A DNA stretch of 64,000 bases from Gemmatimonas sp. (GTDB lineage: Bacteria > Gemmatimonadota > Gemmatimonadetes > Gemmatimonadales > Gemmatimonadaceae): assembly GCF_027531815.1 (NCBI RefSeq), contig NZ_JAPZSK010000014.1, forward strand, positions 186,001-250,000, in the 5' to 3' direction. Both the position numbers and the translations under genes were made by a program. Within the stretch, counting starts at the first letter, position 1, and each line of letters starts with the position of its first letter. This document shows positions 37,150-44,710 of the stretch, in pieces. The notes below the pieces were generated by a model. That model was not told the DNA's origin. It ran no database searches and saw only the letters and a list, made by a program, of their open reading frames with translations.

Positions 37150-39513
37150 TCAGAACTTCCAGTTGATGCCAAGCACCGGGAAGAACGCGATCTGCTCGCG
37201 CCACTCCACGTCTCGCGTCTTGCTGTTCCACTGCTGCACCGAGCGGTTGTCACGATTGGTGATGTTCTGCAGGTCGATATAGGTCGAGAGCCACGATCCG
37301 CGCACGAGGAAGCGCCGGTCGATGCGGACATCCAGCCGGGCATAGGCCGGTGTCCGGTCGCTGTTGATCCGCTGCACATCATACACGAGCCGGTTCTGCG
37401 CCGCGGCGGCAACCGTGTTCAGCGGCGTGAGCGGGCGACCGCTGGAGTAGCTGCCACGGGTGGAGAACTCCCAGTTGGTCCCCCGCTTCACGCCGAAGAT
37501 CGCCGTGAAGAAGTTGGGCGCATCGTACCCGCCGGGGCGCCACTGGCCGTCACGGGCGCGATGCTCGACCCGGGAGCGAGTGTAGCTGATCTGGCCATAC
37601 GTGGCGCCGGTGAACTTCTGCTGCAGGAAGAGTTCGAGCCCGCGCGACCGGCCGGTGCCTTCGCTCGTCATGGGAAAGAGCAGGTCCGACACCCCGTTCT
37701 GGTCACCGGTGTTGGCCAGCGACAGCTGCGGGTAGGCGCGCGCCACCGGATAGTCGCGGTACTGGCGGTCGAAGGCCTCCACGCTGAGCAACAGATTCTC
37801 GCGCGGGGTCCAGCGAGCGCCCAGCACGCCGTGATCGGCCTGCATGGGGGAGAGTGAGGCGTTGGCCGGGATGTTCGCCGTAAAGACAATGGGTACCTGC
37901 TGGTGGTAGCGCCCCCACGTGCCGGACAGGCTCAGCTTGCCGGTCGGACGCCAGGTGACCGCCGCGCGAGGCGCGAGACGGGAGGCCTCCGACTGCCCGA
38001 AGCGGTCGCCGCGCACGCTCGCGGCAAGGTCGACGGCCCCGACCGTGCGCACGAGTTCGAGATACGCCCCCGCGATGTCCACATCGTCCGACCGATCCAC
38101 GGCCACCGTGTCGACGCGCGTGCGGGCGGCCGAGAAGGGGTTGTTCACGCCGAAGGGCGAGGCGACCGCGGAGTTGATGGTCAGGCGCCGGGCCGTGGCC
38201 CCCACGTTCACGTCGGCGAATCGGGGGAAGTTGAAGGTGGCGTCGTAGCGCAGAATGTACTCATTCTCGCGGGCATCGTTGGCCCACACGGGAGTGGCAC
38301 CGAACGCCTCTTCGCGCACGCGCACGTCATTGGCGCCGGTGCTGGCACTCGCGACGAGCGTGCCCACGCCACGGGCCCCCAGCAGGCGCTGCCACGAGAC
38401 GCCGCCGGTCCAGCGATCACCGCGAACACGAGTCGTGCCCGGCGGATCCGGATCCTCGGTGTCCGTTGCCGTGCTCGTGAAGTCGATACGATCGAAGCCG
38501 CCAATACCCACGAGCTTGACGACGTCGCGGGCCCCCGGACGCCACGCCACCTTCGCCTGGAAGTTGGTGGTGTAGGGCACCGCCGTGAGACCGATGAGCG
38601 GCGCGACGAGATCGAGATAGCTTTGCCGACCCGACAGTATGTAGGTCGCGCGGGAACCGAGGGGCCCCTCGGTCACGATGCCGGCCCCGGCGTTGCTCAT
38701 GTCGAACTCGGTGCGGCGGCCATCGCTGCTGCCCTCACGCAACGAGATGTCGAGCACGCTGGAGAGCCGATTGCCGAAGCGCGGGCCGAACGCGCCGGCG
38801 TAGAAGGCCACGTCGCGTACCAGTTCGTTGTTGATCATGCCGATGGGCCCGCCGGTGCTTCCCTGCCCCGCGAAATGGTTGATGTTCGGTACCTCGATAC
38901 CATCCACGAGGAACAGATTCTCCATGGGGCTGCCGCCGCGCGAGATGATGTCGTTGCGGGTATCGTTGCCGGTCAGGACGCCGGGGAGCGACTGCACCAG
39001 GCGGCTCACATCCCCAATGGCCCCGGGAGCGCGGCGGATCTCCTCGTAGCTCATGGTGATGCGCGAGGCGGGGGTGTTGCGCGGGGCCACGAACGACGCG
39101 TTCCCGGCCACGACGCGCGTGGCCGCGAGCGTGGCAGCCGACGATTCCAGCTGGACCTCCACCTGTGTCGGGCGCCCCGGGTTGACGAGCAGGTCGCTGA
39201 CCGTGGTGGGGCGATAACCGATGCGCAGGACCCGGATGGTCTGGGTGCCGACCGGCGCGCCGGCGATGGTGAACCGGCCCTCGCTGTCGGAGAGGGTCCC
39301 AATGGTGCTGCCTACCACCTGAAGTTGCGCCTCGGCAATGGGCTGTTGCGTGTCGCGGTCGAGCACGCGCCCCTGAATGGTGCCGGTGCGGGCGGGCTGA
39401 GCGGGCCCGGCCGTTGCGGGGCGTGCGCCCTGCGCATCAAGCCGTGGTGGAGTCGCCGCCACGAGCAGCGCGGCGGCAGCCGCCGCCAGATGCATGGTGC
39501 GCAAAGTGAACAT
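37150..39513 (-). CDS. TonB-dependent receptor with CarboxypepD_reg-like domain
   Basis: 787 residues from ATG 39513, with AGGAG five bases upstream. Signal peptide (HLAAAAAALLVAATPPRLDAQ); regulatory beta-sandwich (TIQGRVLDRDTQQPIAEAQ, GTLSDSEGRFTIAGAPVG); plug (ISRGGSPMENLFLVDGIEVP, FYAGAFGPRFGNRLSSVLD); barrel ending NWKF with terminal Phe. It should import an unknown ligand across the outer membrane. A TetR gene lies 65 bp upstream on the same strand and an inverted repeat between them matches a palindrome in the TetR promoter, so this receptor is probably repressed by its neighbour and induced by ligand. Lacks a SusD partner. Confidence 0.92.
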   Translation of the reverse strand: MFTLRTMHLAAAAAALLVAATPPRLDAQGARPATAGPAQPARTGTIQGRVLDRDTQQPIAEAQLQVVGSTIGTLSDSEGRFTIAGAPVGTQTIRVLRIGYRPTTVSDLLVNPGRPTQVEVQLESSAATLAATRVVAGNASFVAPRNTPASRITMSYEEIRRAPGAIGDVSRLVQSLPGVLTGNDTRNDIISRGGSPMENLFLVDGIEVPNINHFAGQGSTGGPIGMINNELVRDVAFYAGAFGPRFGNRLSSVLDISLREGSSDGRRTEFDMSNAGAGIVTEGPLGSRATYILSGRQSYLDLVAPLIGLTAVPYTTNFQAKVAWRPGARDVVKLVGIGGFDRIDFTSTATDTEDPDPPGTTRVRGDRWTGGVSWQRLLGARGVGTLVASASTGANDVRVREEAFGATPVWANDARENEYILRYDATFNFPRFADVNVGATARRLTINSAVASPFGVNNPFSAARTRVDTVAVDRSDDVDIAGAYLELVRTVGAVDLAASVRGDRFGQSEASRLAPRAAVTWRPTGKLSLSGTWGRYHQQVPIVFTANIPANASLSPMQADHGVLGARWTPRENLLLSVEAFDRQYRDYPVARAYPQLSLANTGDQNGVSDLLFPMTSEGTGRSRGLELFLQQKFTGATYGQISYTRSRVEHRARDGQWRPGGYDAPNFFTAIFGVKRGTNWEFSTRGSYSSGRPLTPLNTVAAAAQNRLVYDVQRINSDRTPAYARLDVRIDRRFLVRGSWLSTYIDLQNITNRDNRSVQQWNSKTRDVEWREQIAFFPVLGINWKF

Positions 39514-39545
39514 GAACACTCCTGTGTGAAGAGGTAGGAAAAAGA

Positions 39546-39559
39546 TTGGTGTTAACCAA
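39546..39559. promoter_or_regulatory. TTGGT-GTTA-ACCAA inverted repeat, operator candidate
   Basis: Lies 33-46 bp upstream of the receptor start, between receptor and TetR genes. Its core TGTTAAC is shared with the palindrome in the TetR promoter at 40262-40269. Confidence 0.5.
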
Positions 39560-39578
39560 AGCCGCAAAAAATTGCCGC

Positions 39579-40244
39579 TCAGGGGGTGGAGCGGAGCCCG
39601 CGCAGCAGGAGGTGGGCAATCCCCATCCCGATCTGCTGTGCCGCCCGCGTGTCGACGATCTGCGAACACGCAGACATCGAGGCCGTCCCGTGCAAGCCGA
39701 GCCAGAGCATCATGGCCACCTGAAGGGGCTGGTATGATCTCGCCTCGCCGGCCGCACACAAGGCCTCGCAGACCCGAATGAGCACGCCGAACGCCGGATC
39801 GTTATGGAGGTCTGCCGTTCCGTCAGGAAGAATGCCGATGTCCGGTCGGTCGACGAACATGACCCGGTACCGCGCCGGCTGCGCCAGCGCGAAGCGCAGG
39901 TAGGCGTCACCGAGGGCGAGGACGCGCTCGCCGGCGGCGGCCTCGGGACGATCCGCCTCATCGAGCGCGCGAGCGAATTGCAGAAACCACTTCTCCAGGA
40001 CCGCCGCGATCAGGGCCTCGCGATCGCGGAAGTGGCGGTAGATAGTGGTAGGCGTGTACTGCGTGGCCTCCGCCACTTCCCGCAAGGAAAAGGCCCCATA
40101 CCCCTTCTCGAGCAGCTGTTCCTCCGCGACCGCCAGCAGCAGATCCCGCAACCGCCCACGCTGCGCCTCACGCCTCTCCGCCGACCGGTGGCGGAGACGT
40201 TCAGCTCGCGAAAGCAGGCCGTCCTGCGGTTCCTTGGTAGCCAT
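39579..40244 (-). CDS. TetR/AcrR-family regulator next to a TonB receptor
   Basis: 221 residues from ATG 40244. After a basic N-terminus, the DNA-binding domain reads LLLAVAEEQLLEKGYGAFSL then REVAEATQYTPTTIYRHFRDREAL (about 35-78). The ligand domain (FALAQPARYRVMFVDRP then VAMMLWLGLHGTASMSACSQ) belongs to the TetR_C_13/WHG-like group. Its promoter has a perfect -35 (TTGACA) with a TGTTAACA palindrome in the spacer, a classic autorepression layout, and a related site precedes the receptor gene. The ligand may be the compound the receptor imports. Confidence 0.92.
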   Translation of the reverse strand: MATKEPQDGLLSRAERLRHRSAERREAQRGRLRDLLLAVAEEQLLEKGYGAFSLREVAEATQYTPTTIYRHFRDREALIAAVLEKWFLQFARALDEADRPEAAAGERVLALGDAYLRFALAQPARYRVMFVDRPDIGILPDGTADLHNDPAFGVLIRVCEALCAAGEARSYQPLQVAMMLWLGLHGTASMSACSQIVDTRAAQQIGMGIAHLLLRGLRSTP

Positions 40245-40252
40245 GGTCTTTT

Positions 40253-40280
40253 AGGTTACACTGTTAACATTGATTGTCAA
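40253..40280 (-). promoter_or_regulatory. TetR promoter with operator palindrome in the spacer
   Basis: Read leftward: TTGACA (-35, 40280-40275), 16-bp spacer containing the 8-bp palindrome TGTTAACA (40262-40269), then TAACCT (-10, 40258-40253). The start codon follows 8 bp later, so the leader is very short. Confidence 0.5.
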
Positions 40281-40344
40281 GCCCGGCGCCCGGACCACTC
40301 GACCGGCTCGGCCCCGATACCCTTCCCCACCCACCGGAGCACGC

Positions 40345-40458
40345 ATGTTCGTGTTTGGCCATGTCGCTGCAGGAGGCCCCGCCCTCTGGACACAACTCAC
40401 CACACGTGGCGTGCCTCCCGAAGCGCCGGTGCCGCTGCTGTCGGTACCCTCGGTCTGA
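40345..40458 (+). CDS. 37-residue ORF coupled to the Crp/Fnr gene
   Basis: ATG 40345 has an excellent Shine-Dalgarno (CGGAG, six bases upstream). The ORF encodes MFVFGHVAAGGPALW... and ends PLLSVPSV; its TGA overlaps the ATG of the Crp/Fnr gene by one base (TGATG). No family recognised and no clear membrane span. It may be a small protein or a translational-coupling leader that sets regulator output, since the regulator's own start lacks a good ribosome site. Confidence 0.45.
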   Translation: MFVFGHVAAGGPALWTQLTTRGVPPEAPVPLLSVPSV

Positions 40459-41063
40459 TGGCAGACACAGTCCGCGGGAGCGAAGGGGCCGAGGTCGTGC
40501 GGCGGGTGCTTTCGCGGCCCGCCCCCCTCACCGACACCGAATGGAGCGTGCTCCGGCCGCTCCTGCGACGCAAGGCGCTCCAGGCAAGGCAGCCGCTCCT
40601 GCGAGCCGGCGAGGTGTGCCGTGACCTGGCGTTCGTCGAGTGCGGATTGCTGCGGTACTTCCTGGTGGGCGACGGCAGGGAGTTCACCGGGAACTTCTTC
40701 TTCGAGGAGAGCGTCGCGGCCGATTACGGGAGCTTCGTGTCCCAAACCGCGGCCACACAGTGGGTGGATGCCGTTGAGGACTCGGTGGTCTGGCTCCTTG
40801 GCTACACGGAGCTGCAGCGCCTCTATGCCTCGTCGGCGGCGTGGGAGCGCCGAGGGCGCCTCATTGCCGAGGCCGTACTGGCGGCGGCCCAGCGGCGCAC
40901 GGCCGCGTTGGTGCTCCAGGATGCCGAGGCTCGCTACCGTGCGATGGTCACGGAGCGCCCGAAGATCCTCGAACGCGTCCCGAAACACATGATTGCCGCC
41001 TATCTCGGCATTACCCCCGAAGCGTTGAGTCGCTTACGCCGGAAACTCGCGCGCGGGACTTGA
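40458..41063 (+). CDS. Crp/Fnr-family transcription regulator
   Basis: 201 residues from ATG 40458. The N-terminal cyclic-nucleotide-binding-like barrel (LLRAGEVCRDLAFVECGLLR, FLVGDGREFTGNFFFEESV) lacks the canonical cAMP pocket. The C-terminal helix-turn-helix HMIAAYLGITPEALSRLRRK (177-196) is the form common in Bacteroidetes Crp-like proteins. Its recognition helix has Glu188-x-x-Ser191-Arg192, the same E-x-x-S-R that FNR uses to read TTGAT half-sites. Two Cys (54, 62) are too few for an FNR-type iron-sulfur cluster. An FNR-type box overlaps the stop codon, just before the next gene. Divergent from the TetR gene. Confidence 0.9.
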   Translation: MADTVRGSEGAEVVRRVLSRPAPLTDTEWSVLRPLLRRKALQARQPLLRAGEVCRDLAFVECGLLRYFLVGDGREFTGNFFFEESVAADYGSFVSQTAATQWVDAVEDSVVWLLGYTELQRLYASSAAWERRGRLIAEAVLAAAQRRTAALVLQDAEARYRAMVTERPKILERVPKHMIAAYLGITPEALSRLRRKLARGT

Positions 41064-41101
41064 CCTGGATCAAGGCGGCGTTCCGGCGCCTCTCCAATCA
41101 T
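41060..41101 (+). promoter_or_regulatory. FNR-type box with class II promoter spacing
   Basis: TTGAC-CTGG-ATCAA (41060-41073) matches the FNR/ANR box TTGAT-N4-ATCAA at nine of ten positions and overlaps the Crp/Fnr stop codon. If its centre is at -41.5, the -10 element should fall at 41096-41101, which reads AATCAT (four of six to consensus), with a start near 41108. It would activate the lipoprotein gene at 41163. Confidence 0.55.
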
Positions 41102-41162
41102 TCGTGCGTCTCTGGCGCCACCAGCGCCAACACCCATCCCGCTCCACCGCTGGAGAGTGCGA

Positions 41163-41792
41163 ATGCGTATCAGCCTGTGTCTGCTGGCAGCCGTGGCTTT
41201 GGTCGGCTCCGGATGCCGCCACGCGAGTCGGCCCCCCGCTACAGCGCCGGCCATTGGCAGCGCCCGTGCGTCCTCTGCGCAGGCCCGCGCCGAGACGCCG
41301 GAAAGCAGATTCGGTCTCGAAACCGATATCCTCTGGCCATTCTTTCCCGGGGCAACGCGGACGCACGTCACCGCCAAGCTGTGGCAGAAGGGGCAACTCC
41401 GTGGGGATGTCTACGCCGGGGTCAATGTGGACTTCCCGCAGGATCGTGAAACGGAAGGACGCTTTGCCGATTACAGCGTGGCCAGCGGCTACCGGCAGTA
41501 CGTCTGGCGCGGGCTTCATGCCGAGTTTTCGCAGACCACCGGACTGGGCGTGCTGCAGGACCACGTCACCACGGGCAAGACCTACAACAGCTTCGATTGG
41601 TTGATGTCGGGATATGTGGGCTACAAGTACCAGTTCCCGGGCAGGAAGCTGTACATCGTGCCCCAATTCGGTATTGCCCGGGTCGTCTACAAGTCGAATC
41701 CCTGGCCGATCTTCGAAGACAAGACGCTGACGAGACAGGTGGGGGAAACGCCCTTCCCACTTGGGGCCTTGCGATTGGGGTACAGCTTTTGA
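41163..41792 (+). CDS. Small beta-barrel-like lipoprotein
   Basis: 209 residues from ATG 41163 (GGAG seven bases upstream; a GTG six bases earlier is in frame). Lipoprotein signal LLAAVALVGSGC, then a disordered Ala/Ser/Pro region and a domain of alternating strands: LRGDVYAGVNVDFP, ASGYRQYVWRGLHAEFSQT, LMSGYVGYKYQFPG, KLYIVPQFGIARVVYK, ending LRLGYSF with terminal Phe. This resembles small outer-membrane barrels of 8-10 strands, though a lipid anchor plus barrel is unusual. No family name can be given. Predicted target of the FNR-type box upstream; the downstream membrane gene may share its transcript. Confidence 0.7.
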   Translation: MRISLCLLAAVALVGSGCRHASRPPATAPAIGSARASSAQARAETPESRFGLETDILWPFFPGATRTHVTAKLWQKGQLRGDVYAGVNVDFPQDRETEGRFADYSVASGYRQYVWRGLHAEFSQTTGLGVLQDHVTTGKTYNSFDWLMSGYVGYKYQFPGRKLYIVPQFGIARVVYKSNPWPIFEDKTLTRQVGETPFPLGALRLGYSF

Positions 41793-41878
41793 GTACCCGG
41801 AGCCACCGCCCCGAACAGCACGGCGCGGTGCCCGCGTCCGGACACCAAGCGGGCGGTTTCCTGCATGCCGCCGGCGAG

Positions 41879-42604
41879 ATGCCGCGACGCCGGTATCTGG
41901 CAGCCGGTCTGGTCCTGCTGGTGCAGGGGGTCTGCATCTTCGCGCCCATGGCCGTGCTTGGCGGCGCAATCCAGTGGCCGGAGAGCCTCGATTTTCCTCC
42001 GTCCCAGATGCTGCCGCTGCTGCGGGACCAGGTGAGTGCGGTACGCCTGGGATACGGCCTGTATCTCGGCTACTCCCTGCTCTTTCTGGCCACCGGCGTC
42101 GTGACCGTTCGGCTGGCGGCCCGTCCGGGCCCGCTCGGCTCGCTGGCGCTGGTGGCCATCGGGGCGGCCGTCGCGTCGTCGCTCGCGCGGGCGATTGGCA
42201 TTCTGCGGTGGCTCACGGGCAGTCTGGCGCTGGCTGACGCCTATGCTCATCCTGGCCTGTCGGCAGAGGCCCGCGCGGCAATCGAAACCACGCAGGCGGC
42301 CATTAACGCTTGGGGCGGAGCCATCGGGGAAGCGCTTGGCGTGGCGCTCTTTGCCGCCATCTGGGCCATCAGCGCCAGCCTGCTGATCCTGCGCGACCGG
42401 CAGTTGCCCCCTTGGGCTGGCGTGGCGGGGCTCCTGTCCGGCGGACTCGTGGCAATGCCCGGCCTCGAACTGCTGGGCATTGCGCCACCGGTCTCGATCG
42501 TGCTGTCCACCACCGGAGTTCAGCTCTGGTTCATGGCCCTGGGGCTCCTGTTCCTCAGGCGCGCCGCGCGCCGCCCTGCGGCGCACGTGAGGATTGTGCC
42601 TTAG
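41879..42604 (+). CDS. DUF4386-family integral membrane protein
   Basis: 241 residues from ATG 41879, with about six to seven hydrophobic segments (YLAAGLVLLVQGVCIFAPMA, LGYSLLFLATGVVTVRLAA, EALGVALFAAIWAISASLLI, LWFMALGLLFLRR among them). The pattern, including AINAWGGAIGEALGVALFAA, fits DUF4386, membrane proteins of unknown function. An alternative TTG start at 41789 would overlap the previous gene's stop by four bases, so the N-terminus is uncertain. A truncated second copy of its C-terminal half lies at 61617-61967. Probably in one transcript with the lipoprotein gene. Confidence 0.8.
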   Translation: MPRRRYLAAGLVLLVQGVCIFAPMAVLGGAIQWPESLDFPPSQMLPLLRDQVSAVRLGYGLYLGYSLLFLATGVVTVRLAARPGPLGSLALVAIGAAVASSLARAIGILRWLTGSLALADAYAHPGLSAEARAAIETTQAAINAWGGAIGEALGVALFAAIWAISASLLILRDRQLPPWAGVAGLLSGGLVAMPGLELLGIAPPVSIVLSTTGVQLWFMALGLLFLRRAARRPAAHVRIVP

Positions 42605-42632
42605 CTCCAAATGACAGGGTAATTGTTCACCA

Positions 42633-42655
42633 GGGGTCAGTGTCGCTGACGCCCC
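42633..42655. terminator. Bidirectional hairpin between DUF4386 and protease genes
   Basis: GGGGTCAG (42633-42640) pairs with CTGA plus CCCC (42646-42655, with a small bulge) around TGTCG. It separates two convergent genes. Confidence 0.5.
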
Positions 42656-42657
42656 GA

Positions 42658-44271
42658 CTACTTGACAGTAAGGACGCTCGAGGCCGTACCGAGCGTTGTG
42701 GAACCCAGACGCGCTGTCACGGTGACGGTGACGACGCCCGGGGAGCCAAACGTGAGCACCACGCGCCGCAGGTTCGTGCCAGACGTGGAACTGACCCCAC
42801 CGATGGTCCACGTGTACACGACCGTGTTGGCATTGGCGGTCGACGTGTTGGTGGGGATACTCGCGTCGATGGTGCATACCCGCGCCACACACGACGACGT
42901 CAGCGTGAAGCTCGCCGTGGTCGGGGTGGGTGTCGGCGTCGGCGTTGGTGTGGGCTTGGGCGTCGGCGTCGGCGCCGGCGTCGGGGCGCTCACCCCGGGC
43001 AGCCGCTGCACGGAGAGCAACCGGTTGGGCGTGTTGGGCAGCAGTCCCGTCAGGCGTCCCACAACACTTTCGCCTAGCAACCAGGCCGCCACAGCATCTG
43101 GCGTGGCGGTCCTGGCCACGCCCAGATACGTGGCGGCGGCACCGGACACCAGCGGCGATGACATCGACGTTCCAGATGCCGTGACCAGAGCGGCGTCGCT
43201 CGACATGCCCGCGCCGGGAATCGTCGTCCCCGGGGCGCTCAAGTCCACGCACGATCCCCCGTTCGAAAACGCGGCGCGGGTATCCGTGGTACCATTGGCC
43301 GACGCACCGACGGTCAGGGCGCCGGGTGCCCGCGCAGGCGAGACGGTGCACGCATCGGTACTGGAGTTCCCGGCCGCCACCACCACCACGATCCCCGCCG
43401 CACGCAGGCGGTCGACGAGTGCATCGATCACGGTGCTGCCACCGGCCACGCCGAGGCTCAGGTTGGCCACCATGGGGCCCGCAACTCGCCGCTTCTCGGC
43501 GATCACCCAGTCCGCCCCGCGCACCAGCTCCAGCGAGCTGCCGGATCCCGAGGCGTTCATCACACGAACGTCGAGTACCGTGGCACTGGGGGCGACGCCG
43601 TACGTACGTCCCGCCGCCAGCGACGCGACGAGCGTCCCGTGCCCATGGGCGTCACCGCTTTGCTTGGGCGCGTTGGCAAAGGCATCGAAGCCTCCCACGA
43701 CGCGTCCGGACAGCTCCGCGTGCGTCCATCGAATGCCGCTGTCGAAGATCGCAATGCGTACCCCCTGTCCGTCGCCGCCGAAGCGGGTCGTCCGGCCATC
43801 GAGCGGCAGCGATGCCTGGTTGAGGCGATCGAGAGCCCACGACGGGGTGGACTGCAACGTGGCGGCATACAGGGTGGTGGGGAGTACCGCCTCCACGGCC
43901 GCCACGTCGGGGTTGGCCCGCATGCGGGCGGCCTGGTCTTCCGTAACGGTCACGACGGCGGCGTGCAGTGACGGAAAGAGGTTCTCGTCGTCCAGTGCTG
44001 GCAAGGTGCGTGCCGCGGCCGAGCGGGAAGACCCGCTCGGGTCCGAGGCGATGGCCGCCGCAACGACCGCCGTGGTGGCGGTGGCGACGTCGGACGCGGT
44101 ATCACGCAGCACGACGATGTAGGGTGTTGGCGGAATGGTCGGAATCGACAATGCCGCTTGCGTGGGGCCTTCCGTGCATGCGGCAAGGAGCCCAACCCCC
44201 AGAATGGCCAATGGTACCTGCAGGTGCTTCACGACAACGCTCCGTTTGAGGGCGAATGTCGTCCGAGCCAT
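42658..44271 (-). CDS. Subtilisin-like (S8) serine protease lipoprotein
   Basis: 537 residues with lipoprotein signal (ILGVGLLAAC, Cys32). An I9-type propeptide (YIVVLRDTAS to ANPDVAAVEA, about 51-128) precedes the S8 domain: Asp177 in IAIFDSGIRWTH, His211 in GDAHGHGTLVAS, oxyanion Asn302 in VVAAGNSS and Ser369 in ASGTSMSSP. A Pro-Thr repeat linker (about 428-453, encoded by tandem GGTGTC-like DNA at 42918-42990) leads to a C-terminal PKD/Ig-like domain with a Cys pair (SSCVARVCTID). The layout is proteinase K-like with a surface tether. It should degrade proteins at the cell surface and feed the peptide-importing systems nearby. Confidence 0.93.
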   Translation of the reverse strand: MARTTFALKRSVVVKHLQVPLAILGVGLLAACTEGPTQAALSIPTIPPTPYIVVLRDTASDVATATTAVVAAAIASDPSGSSRSAAARTLPALDDENLFPSLHAAVVTVTEDQAARMRANPDVAAVEAVLPTTLYAATLQSTPSWALDRLNQASLPLDGRTTRFGGDGQGVRIAIFDSGIRWTHAELSGRVVGGFDAFANAPKQSGDAHGHGTLVASLAAGRTYGVAPSATVLDVRVMNASGSGSSLELVRGADWVIAEKRRVAGPMVANLSLGVAGGSTVIDALVDRLRAAGIVVVVAAGNSSTDACTVSPARAPGALTVGASANGTTDTRAAFSNGGSCVDLSAPGTTIPGAGMSSDAALVTASGTSMSSPLVSGAAATYLGVARTATPDAVAAWLLGESVVGRLTGLLPNTPNRLLSVQRLPGVSAPTPAPTPTPKPTPTPTPTPTPTTASFTLTSSCVARVCTIDASIPTNTSTANANTVVYTWTIGGVSSTSGTNLRRVVLTFGSPGVVTVTVTARLGSTTLGTASSVLTVK

Positions 44272-44710
44272 GCAACGAAATGCCGGGAACCAGAATGGCC
44301 CCGGGAGGGAACTTCGCGCTTCGGCGACCGCCCGGACTCACGACTCGGTGAGTTGGCTGGCTCTGCGGACCGCCGTCACCGGCGGGGTGCTCTTTTCGGA
44401 CAACGAAGGTGCCCTCGGAAGATCGGCAGCTCGTCGCCGAACTTGAGCGTCTTCGGGGAATCTTCACGAAGTCTCTGGCGCGTGAGCGCGCTGCCAGCTG
44501 TGGCTAGCCGCTGTGGCGGCCCTGGTCGTTCTCGTGGCGGGCGCAGGGGTATCCATACGACGGTCAACCGCGTGACGTGGGACAAGCGGATAGGGAGCCA
44601 CGGCCGCATTCACTCTCGCCGGGTCGGTGATTAGGCCGTATACTCGCCAAGATTTTTCCGAGCCGTTTCGGAAGGTCCCCGTCCCGTAATCCCGCTCCCG
44701 GAGGAATGTC
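44272..44710. other. 439-bp intergenic region before the second susC
   Basis: No convincing gene. It contains a TATACT -10-like hexamer at 44639-44644 without a good -35, and an inverted repeat TTCCGA/TCGGAA (44656-44673, 6-nt loop) that would form a hairpin in the SusC leader. Confidence 0.4.

Noticed and set aside
42918-42990. GTCGGC-type tandem repeats as a possible CRISPR or mobile element
   Set aside because: They are the codons of the Pro-Thr linker of the subtilisin gene, in frame, without spacers.
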